This document shows, one piece after another, positions 6,263 to 10,701 of a stretch of DNA of 10,701 nt. A program made the position numbers and the translations under genes. The stretch comes from Pseudomonadota bacterium (GTDB lineage: Bacteria > Pseudomonadota > Alphaproteobacteria > Rhizobiales > Devosiaceae), in contig JAEYTN010000461.1 of NCBI GenBank assembly GCA_023433985.1, positions 1 through 10,701 on the forward strand, given 5' to 3'. A model generated the notes under the pieces. The model worked only from the letters and a program-made list of their open reading frames with translations. It was not told the DNA's origin and searched no databases. Within the stretch, counting starts at the first letter, position 1, and every line of letters begins with the position of its first letter.

Positions 6263-6775
6263 ATGGCCAAGCGCCCAATCCTGATCCTGCCCGACGAGCG
6301 CCTGCGTGCGATTGCGGAGCCGATCGAGAAGATCGACGACGGGATCAAGGAGCTGGCCAAGGACATGCTCGACACCATGTACGATGCCCCCGGCATCGGG
6401 CTGGCGGCCCCGCAGATCGGCGAGCTGAAGCGCATCGTGGTGATGGACCTCGCCAAGGAAGGCGAGGAGCCCGACCCGATCGTGATGATCAACCCGGAAA
6501 TCCTTGGCTATTCCGACGAGACCGTCACCACGGAGGAAGGCTGCCTGTCGATCCCCGAGCTCTACTATGACGTGGAGCGCCCGGCCGAGGTCACGGTGCG
6601 GTATACCGACCTCGACGGCAAGACCGTGGAGCGCGAGGCCAAGGACCGGCTGGCGATCTGCGTGCAGCACGAGATCGACCATCTCGATGGCGTGCTCTAC
6701 ATCGACTACCTGAGCCGGCTGAAGCGCGACCGCGTGCTCAAGAAGTTCCAGAAGCAGGCAAGGCGCGCCGGCTGA
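6263..6775 (+). CDS. def: peptide deformylase
   Basis: This metalloenzyme removes the formyl group from the N-terminal formyl-Met of nascent proteins as they leave the ribosome. The 170 residues match the usual length. All three family motifs are intact: GIGLAAPQIG (44-53), EGCLSIPE (92-99) with metal ligand C94, and QHEIDHLDG (135-143) with metal ligands H136 and H140 and catalytic E137. The C-terminal helix is Lys/Arg-rich (LKRDRVLKKFQKQARRAG), as in ribosome-binding bacterial deformylases. It leads the def-fmt-truA operon and has its own promoter and ribosome binding site. The pairing with fmt is functional: Fmt adds the formyl group that Def removes. The stop codon lies in the loop of a seven-base-pair GC hairpin, and an unusual hairpin separates it from fmt. 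Confidence 0.97.
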   Translation: MAKRPILILPDERLRAIAEPIEKIDDGIKELAKDMLDTMYDAPGIGLAAPQIGELKRIVVMDLAKEGEEPDPIVMINPEILGYSDETVTTEEGCLSIPELYYDVERPAEVTVRYTDLDGKTVEREAKDRLAICVQHEIDHLDGVLYIDYLSRLKRDRVLKKFQKQARRAG

Positions 6776-6782
6776 GCCGGCG
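6766..6782 (+). repeat. GC-rich inverted repeat spanning the def stop codon
   Basis: CGCCGGC (6766-6772) and GCCGGCG (6776-6782) are perfect inverted repeats, and the three-base loop is the def stop codon TGA itself. No T-tract follows, so it is not a standard terminator. It abuts the much longer heptad hairpin and shares base 6782 with it, so the two structures would compete for that base only. Confidence 0.55.
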
Positions 6783-6861
6783 GTGGATAGGGAGTAGCGA
6801 GTAGTGAGTGGGGCGTTCCCTATTCGCTATTCGCTACTCCCTATTCACTCTTCACTCATCG
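6782..6861 (+). repeat. degenerate heptanucleotide repeats forming a long hairpin (def-fmt spacer)
   Basis: On the right, six consecutive seven-base units run from 6820 to 6861: CTATTCG, CTATTCG, CTACTCC, CTATTCA, CTCTTCA, CTCATCG. On the left, three units in inverse orientation run from 6788 to 6808: TAGGGAG, TAGCGAG, TAGTGAG. In plus-strand RNA, 6782-6813 can pair base by base with 6818-6849. By hand count this gives 32 consecutive pairs including six G-U wobbles, closed by the four-base loop CGTT. The element fills most of the 105-base def-fmt gap and ends before the fmt ribosome binding site (GGAG, 6869-6872). It resembles dispersed heptamer repeats seen between genes in some bacteria. 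It could stabilise or process the operon mRNA, or attenuate it. Confidence 0.75.
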
Positions 6862-6880
6862 AGGCAGCGGAGCTGGCCGG

Positions 6881-7801
6881 ATGAAAATCATCTTCATGGG
6901 CACCCCGGAATTCGCGGTGCCCACCCTCACCGAAATCGTCTCCACCGGCCACGAAGTGGTCGCCGTCTACACGCGTGCGCCAAAACCGGCGGGGCGTGGG
7001 CAGGCCGAGCGCAAGTCTCCGGTGCATGAGGCCGCCGAGGGCTTCGGCATTCCGGTGTTCACGCCGCGCTCGCTGAAGGGCGCGCCCGAGCAGGAGGTGT
7101 TCGCCTCGCTCGAGGCCGATGTCGGCGTGGTGGTGGCCTATGGCCTGATCTTGCCCAAGCCGATCCTCGAGGCGCCTAGGCTCGGCTGCCTCAACCTCCA
7201 TGGCTCGCTGCTGCCGCGCTGGCGCGGCGCGGCGCCGATCCAGCGTGCGGTGATGGCGGGCGACGCCCGCACCGGCGTGATGGTAATGCAGATGGACGAG
7301 GGGCTCGACACCGGCCCGGTCGGGCTGATCGAGGAAATGCCGATCGGCCCCGACATGACGGCGGGCGAACTTCATGACCGCATGATGCTGGTCGGCGCCG
7401 ACCTGATGGGCCGGGCGCTGGCCGCGCTCGACCGCGGTAGCCTGCATTTCACGCCGCAGCCGGAGGAGGGCGTCACCTACGCCCACAAGATCGACAAGGC
7501 CGAGGCGCGGATCGACTGGTCGAAGCCGGCGGAGGAGGTGCACAACCTGATCCGCGGTCTGTCGCCTTTTCCCGGCGCCTGGTTCGAGCTTGCGCTCAAC
7601 GGCACGCCGACCCGGGTGAAGGCGCTGCGCTCGACGCGTGTCGCGGGGTCGGGCGAGCCGGGCACGATCATGCCCGACCTGACGATTGCCTGCGGGGAAG
7701 GCGCGGTGCGGCTCACCGCCGTGCAGCGCGAGGGCAAGGGCGCTATGGACGCCGCGACGTTCCTCCGCGGGGCAGGGGCGCTGCCGGACAAGGCGGGCTG
7801 A
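6881..7801 (+). CDS. fmt: methionyl-tRNA formyltransferase
   Basis: Fmt transfers a formyl group from 10-formyl-tetrahydrofolate to Met on initiator tRNA, preparing it for translation start. The 306 residues are close to the usual 310-315. The N-terminal Rossmann domain begins [16 protein letters not shown]. The catalytic site is intact with N105, H107 and D143 in [19 protein letters not shown] (104-122) and [11 protein letters not shown] (138-148). The C-terminal tRNA-binding domain runs from about 205 and ends [20 protein letters not shown] basic loop near 33-46 ([14 protein letters not shown]) corresponds to the tRNA-contacting loop in the family. GGAG (6869-6872), eight bases upstream, supports the start. 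The stop overlaps the truA start as TGATG, so truA translation is probably coupled. Confidence 0.97.
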   Translation: MKIIFMGTPEFAVPTLTEIVSTGHEVVAVYTRAPKPAGRGQAERKSPVHEAAEGFGIPVFTPRSLKGAPEQEVFASLEADVGVVVAYGLILPKPILEAPRLGCLNLHGSLLPRWRGAAPIQRAVMAGDARTGVMVMQMDEGLDTGPVGLIEEMPIGPDMTAGELHDRMMLVGADLMGRALAALDRGSLHFTPQPEEGVTYAHKIDKAEARIDWSKPAEEVHNLIRGLSPFPGAWFELALNGTPTRVKALRSTRVAGSGEPGTIMPDLTIACGEGAVRLTAVQREGKGAMDAATFLRGAGALPDKAG

Positions 7802-8538
7802 TGCCCCGCTACAAGCTGACGGTCGAGTATGACGGTCGCCCCTTCTGCGGGTGGCAGCGGCAGGCGCATGACCTTTCGGTGCAGCAGGTGCTGGAGGAGG
7901 CGATTGCGCGGTTCTCGGGCGAGACGGTCACCACGCAGGCGGCCGGGCGCACTGACGCGGGGGTGCATGCGCTGGGGCAGGTCGTGCATTTCGACCTCAG
8001 CCGCGAGTGGAACCCGTTCAAGGTCCGCGAGGCGCTGAACTACCACACCAAACCGCATCCGGTGGCGATCGTCACGGCGGAGGCGGTGGGGCCCCAGTTC
8101 GAGGCGCGGTTCTCGGCCACGGCGCGGCACTACGAATACCGCATCCTCAACCGCCGGGCGCGGGCGGCGCTCGACGAGGGCAAGGTGTGGCACGTGCCCG
8201 TGCCGCTCGACACCGATGCCATGCATGCCGCGGCGCAACTGATCCTCGGCAGGCACGACTTTTCGACCTTCCGCGCCTCGGAGTGCCAGGCGAACTCGCC
8301 GGTCCGCACGCTCGACGTGTTCGATGTGTCGCGGCAGGCGGACACCGTGGTGGTGACGGCGCGGGCGCGCAGCTTCCTCCACTCGCAGGTGCGCTCCATG
8401 GTGGGCTCGCTGAAGCTGGTGGGGGAGGGGCGCTGGACCCCGGCCGATTTCCGCGCCGCGCTCGATGCCGCCGACCGCTCGCGCTGCGCCCCGCTGGCGC
8501 CGCCCGACGGGCTCTACCTCACCGGCGTCAGCTACTGA
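7801..8538 (+). CDS. truA: tRNA pseudouridine(38-40) synthase
   Basis: TruA converts uridine to pseudouridine at positions 38, 39 and 40 in the anticodon arm of many tRNAs. The 245 residues match the family. Visible are [12 protein letters not shown] (10-21), the active-site motif [13 protein letters not shown] (48-60) with catalytic D52, conserved Y111 in [22 protein letters not shown] (150-161), the [14 protein letters not shown] helix (191-204) and the C-terminal [13 protein letters not shown]. The ATG shares one base with the fmt stop. It is the last gene of the def-fmt-truA operon. Its 3' end overlaps the convergent membrane-protein gene by 11 bases (8528-8538), so the two transcripts must overlap, and no terminator is visible between them. 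Confidence 0.97.
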   Translation: MPRYKLTVEYDGRPFCGWQRQAHDLSVQQVLEEAIARFSGETVTTQAAGRTDAGVHALGQVVHFDLSREWNPFKVREALNYHTKPHPVAIVTAEAVGPQFEARFSATARHYEYRILNRRARAALDEGKVWHVPVPLDTDAMHAAAQLILGRHDFSTFRASECQANSPVRTLDVFDVSRQADTVVVTARARSFLHSQVRSMVGSLKLVGEGRWTPADFRAALDAADRSRCAPLAPPDGLYLTGVSY

Positions 8539-9082
8539 TCGCCGGGACCGGCAGGAGCGCCGCGCTGAGGAGCCCGCCGATCAGGTAGCCGACCACCTGC
8601 GCGATCACGAACATGGCGACCTGCAGCGGCGCGAGCCCGACGATCAGCCGGCCGATATTGACGGCGACGATCACGATCAGCACGCCGAGGGGGAAGCCGA
8701 TGAATTCCTCGCCCACGCCCATCAGGTTGAGCGCCAGCGCCGCGGCCGTGACGTAGAAGGTCGCCCAGTTGTCGACCACGAGGTAGGGCAGGAAGCCATC
8801 GAGGCGCTTCGCCTGGGCGAGGGCGACCGCAGCGCAGCCGACCTGCAGCGCGAAGCTGAGCGTCACCGCGACCATCGAGAGCAGCACGCGGCCGGGGAAG
8901 CCCAGCAGGATTGGCAGGCCGGCGCCGATGCCGGTGATCAGCAGCACGGCGATGAAGCTGCCGGCGAGCCCCGGCGGCGTCAGGTTGAAGTAGCGGGCCA
9001 CCTCGCGATCGCCCACGACCACCGCCGCGACGCCGCGGGCGGCCCTGGCGGCCTCGCTCCAGTAACTGTCTGCCTGTGGCAC
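8528..9082 (-). CDS. polytopic membrane protein, unknown function (YIP1-like in layout)
   Basis: I cannot name this 184-residue protein with confidence. A short amphipathic N-terminus ([20 protein letters not shown], 7-26) precedes five hydrophobic segments at about 37-60, 66-90, 98-120, 127-148 and 153-177. A short amphipathic lead followed by a compact bundle of helices recalls YIP1-type families, but that is only a resemblance. Conspicuous polar residues inside the membrane part are D104-N105-W106 and E125-E126. The start is GTG at 9082, supported by AGGGA (minus strand, 9090-9094) seven bases upstream. It lies 76 bases downstream of another small membrane gene that may be a paralogue, and its end overlaps truA by 11 bases. 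I infer co-transcription with dapE. Confidence 0.8.
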   Translation of the reverse strand: MPQADSYWSEAARAARGVAAVVVGDREVARYFNLTPPGLAGSFIAVLLITGIGAGLPILLGFPGRVLLSMVAVTLSFALQVGCAAVALAQAKRLDGFLPYLVVDNWATFYVTAAALALNLMGVGEEFIGFPLGVLIVIVAVNIGRLIVGLAPLQVAMFVIAQVVGYLIGGLLSAALLPVPAISS

Positions 9083-9089
9083 TAGCCGA

Positions 9090-9094
9090 TCCCT
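9090..9094 (-). promoter_or_regulatory. ribosome binding site supporting a GTG start
   Basis: AGGGA on the minus strand lies seven bases before the GTG at 9082 and fixes that codon as the start of the distal membrane protein. The remainder of the 76-base gap (9083-9158) shows no terminator or promoter I can support. Confidence 0.5.
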
Positions 9095-9158
9095 GCTCCG
9101 TCGGTCGGCAGCATGTAGAGACCCATGCCCGCCCGTACAAGCTCGGCGGCCAAGGTCG

Positions 9159-9704
9159 TCATATGCCGTCGAGGATCGCCTGCGCGTCGGGCAGGGCGAA
9201 GAACAGGAACGAGGCGGCGAAAATGCCTGCCGCGGTGAGGAGCGCGATGAGGATGGCGTTGCCCACCGAGACGCCGAGCACGGTACGCGCGGCGCGGCCG
9301 ACGAAGAAGGCGGTGACGCCGATCAGCGCCGCCGAGGTGTTGAAACCGAACAGCGACAGCGCCAGCGAGGTCGCCTGGATCACCAGCAGGCTGAGGGCGG
9401 TGAACAGCACGAGCAAGGGCAGCTTCTCGTTCTGCCGCGTGCCGACCGCGACGATGGCGAGCATCAGGAACGGCACCGCGAGGATGGCGAAGCTGACCGT
9501 GAGCAGGTTCGCCATGATCGGCAGCAACTGCACGATGAGGTCGCCCGCCGGCAGCAGGATGCTCGCGGTCACGGCGACGACCAGGATCGCCACCGCGGCG
9601 AGCGCATGGCCCCAGGTCACGGCGGCCGGATCGACCGGCTCCGCGGTACTGCGCCCGCCGAAGGCGCGCAGCGAGGACCGCGCGGCGGCGAGGAAGCCGC
9701 CCAT
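9159..9704 (-). CDS. polytopic membrane protein, unknown function
   Basis: This is an unrecognised 181-residue protein. A short N-terminal region (MGGFLAAARSSLRAFGGRST, 1-20) looks amphipathic and basic. Hydrophobic segments follow at about 31-52, 62-86, 95-120, 124-138 and 145-170, and the C-terminus LPDAQAILDGI is short. The ATG at 9704 overlaps the dapE stop as TGATG, which points to translational coupling. A GTG one codon upstream is possible. The frame stays open for 44 more codons inside dapE, but that stretch is Arg/Pro/His-rich and looks like an antisense-free shadow of dapE, so it is not included. Its length, lead sequence and helix spacing mirror the next gene (8528-9082), suggesting an old tandem duplication. 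A role in diaminopimelate or lysine metabolism cannot be inferred from sequence. Confidence 0.8.
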   Translation of the reverse strand: MGGFLAAARSSLRAFGGRSTAEPVDPAAVTWGHALAAVAILVVAVTASILLPAGDLIVQLLPIMANLLTVSFAILAVPFLMLAIVAVGTRQNEKLPLLVLFTALSLLVIQATSLALSLFGFNTSAALIGVTAFFVGRAARTVLGVSVGNAILIALLTAAGIFAASFLFFALPDAQAILDGI

Positions 9705-10701
9705 CACGGCTGCCCGAGATAGTCGGCGATGAACCGGGCGTAGAGCGCGGTCAGCGCTTCGAGGTCGGCGACGCGGACATGCTCGTCCACCTTGTGCATG
9801 GTGGGGCCGGGCAGGCCGCATTCGACCACCGGGCAATACTCGGCGATGAAGCGCGCGTCCGAGGTGCCGCCGGCGGTGGAGAGTTCGGGCGGAACGCCCG
9901 TTAGCCGCGCGATCGTCTCGATCAGCGTATCCACCCCGCCATCGAGCGGCGAGAGGAAGACGCGCGAGGGGCGGCCGAGCTGGACGAACTCGACGGTCGT
10001 GCCCCCCTTGTCGAGGTTGTCGATGACCTCGTTGACCGACTGCGTCAGACTCTCGGGCCCCCAGCGATCGTTGTGGCGCACGTTGAAGCGCATGGTGACC
10101 GCCGCCGGGATGACGTTGCCGGTAGGGTTGCCCACATCCATCGTGGTGAACTCGAGGTTCGAGGGCGGGAAGTGCTCGGTGCCGTCGTCGAGCTTGCCCG
10201 AGAGCGCGGTGACCAGCGCCGCCGCCACCGGCAGCGGGTTGTTGGCCCGCTCGGGATAGGCCACGTGGCCCTGCGTGCCGATGACCTTGATCTGCCCGCT
10301 GAACGAGCCGCGCCGCCCGATCTTGATCGAGTCGCCGACCCTGAGGGTAGCGCTCGGCTCGCCGACGATGGCGAAATCGAAGCGGTGGCCCTGCGCTTCG
10401 GCCCAGGCCATCAGCTTGTCGGTGCCGTTGACCGAGTCCGCTTCCTCGTCATTGGTGATGGCGAGCGAGATGCGGCCGTCGGCCGGCGCACGCGACAGCG
10501 CCGCAACGAAGGCGGCGATGCCCGACTTCATGTCCGCCGCGCCGCGACCATAGACCAGCCCGTCCGCGACCTCGGCCGCGAAGGGCGGATGTGTCCAGGC
10601 GGCGGTATCGCCCGGCGGCACCACGTCGGTATGGCCGGCAAACAGCAGGTGCCTGCCGCCCGTGCCGCGCGTCGCGAACAGGTTGTCGACGGGGTAGGAG
10701 C
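9704..10701 (-). CDS. dapE: succinyl-diaminopimelate desuccinylase (5' end outside window)
   Basis: DapE is a di-zinc M20-family hydrolase that splits N-succinyl-LL-diaminopimelate into succinate and LL-diaminopimelate. This step leads to lysine and to the diaminopimelate of peptidoglycan. About 331 C-terminal residues are visible, out of roughly 375-385 usual, so some 45-55 N-terminal residues lie beyond base 10701. Ligands and the catalytic pair are all present: H23 in FAGHTDVVPPGD, D56 in YGRGAADMKSG, E85/E86 in ITNDEEAD, E114 in IVGEPS and H302 in TMHKVDEHV (numbering of the visible part). The signature GHTDVVPPGD favours DapE over ArgE. A GTG at 10624 is only the Val of that motif, not a start. 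It is the first visible gene of a minus-strand operon and shares its stop codon bases with the next start. Confidence 0.96.
   Translation of the reverse strand, partial: SYPVDNLFATRGTGGRHLLFAGHTDVVPPGDTAAWTHPPFAAEVADGLVYGRGAADMKSGIAAFVAALSRAPADGRISLAITNDEEADSVNGTDKLMAWAEAQGHRFDFAIVGEPSATLRVGDSIKIGRRGSFSGQIKVIGTQGHVAYPERANNPLPVAAALVTALSGKLDDGTEHFPPSNLEFTTMDVGNPTGNVIPAAVTMRFNVRHNDRWGPESLTQSVNEVIDNLDKGGTTVEFVQLGRPSRVFLSPLDGGVDTLIETIARLTGVPPELSTAGGTSDARFIAEYCPVVECGLPGPTMHKVDEHVRVADLEALTALYARFIADYLGQP

Noticed and set aside
6776..6880. CRISPR array in the def-fmt spacer
   Set aside because: The repeated units are contiguous seven-base blocks without unique spacers, so this is a heptamer repeat and hairpin, not a CRISPR array.
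8465..9085. Plus-strand open frame from the end of truA across the membrane-protein gene
   Set aside because: The product is a low-complexity Asp/His/Gln/Arg-rich chain, as expected from the antisense of membrane-protein codons. The minus-strand gene has a ribosome binding site and clear transmembrane pattern.
9705..9836. N-terminal extension of the 181-residue membrane protein into dapE
   Set aside because: The 44 added residues are Arg/Pro/His-rich, unlike a real N-terminus, and would overlap the dapE metal-site region. The TGATG start at 9704 fits the operon pattern of the window.

Overview
This window is GC-rich chromosomal DNA from an alphaproteobacterium, most likely of the Hyphomicrobiales. 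A Devosia-like lineage is my guess, but nothing here proves the genus. The evidence is the gene neighbourhood (dnaX-ybaB-recR, then rmuC, def-fmt-truA and dapE), the tau C-terminal tail of the DnaX type seen in this class, and the style of the intergenic repeats. I see no insertion sequence, phage gene, tRNA, rRNA or CRISPR array. Gene packing is tight, and the longest non-coding stretch is about 230 bases.

Layout from left to right. Positions 1-1754 hold a plus-strand operon: the 3' end of dnaX (DNA polymerase III gamma/tau), ybaB/ebfC (nucleoid-associated protein), a small unnamed four-helix membrane protein, and recR (recombination mediator). Every junction overlaps or is separated by one base. 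Facing recR is a minus-strand gene for a very acidic protein of unknown function (1761-2225). A 231-base spacer with two small palindromes follows, then a plus-strand gene for a large MHYT-PAS-GGDEF-EAL cyclic-di-GMP protein (2457-4859). Between this gene and the convergent rmuC (4973-6151, minus) lies a REP-like palindrome.

From rmuC onward there is a divergent promoter region and then def-fmt-truA (6263-8538, plus). Def and Fmt are the two enzymes of the N-formyl-methionine cycle (formylation of initiator tRNA and deformylation of the nascent chain), and TruA modifies the tRNA anticodon arm. The def-fmt spacer holds an unusual 68-base hairpin built from degenerate seven-base repeats. The right end is a minus-strand operon running dapE (5' end outside the window) to two small polytopic membrane proteins. 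The second of these overlaps the end of truA by 11 bases.

Most of the window is housekeeping sequence. I do not see a clear new multi-gene system. The items worth a second look are the membrane protein embedded in the dnaX-ybaB-recR operon, the hyperacidic protein, the dapE-linked membrane pair that may be paralogues, and the heptad-repeat hairpin between def and fmt.
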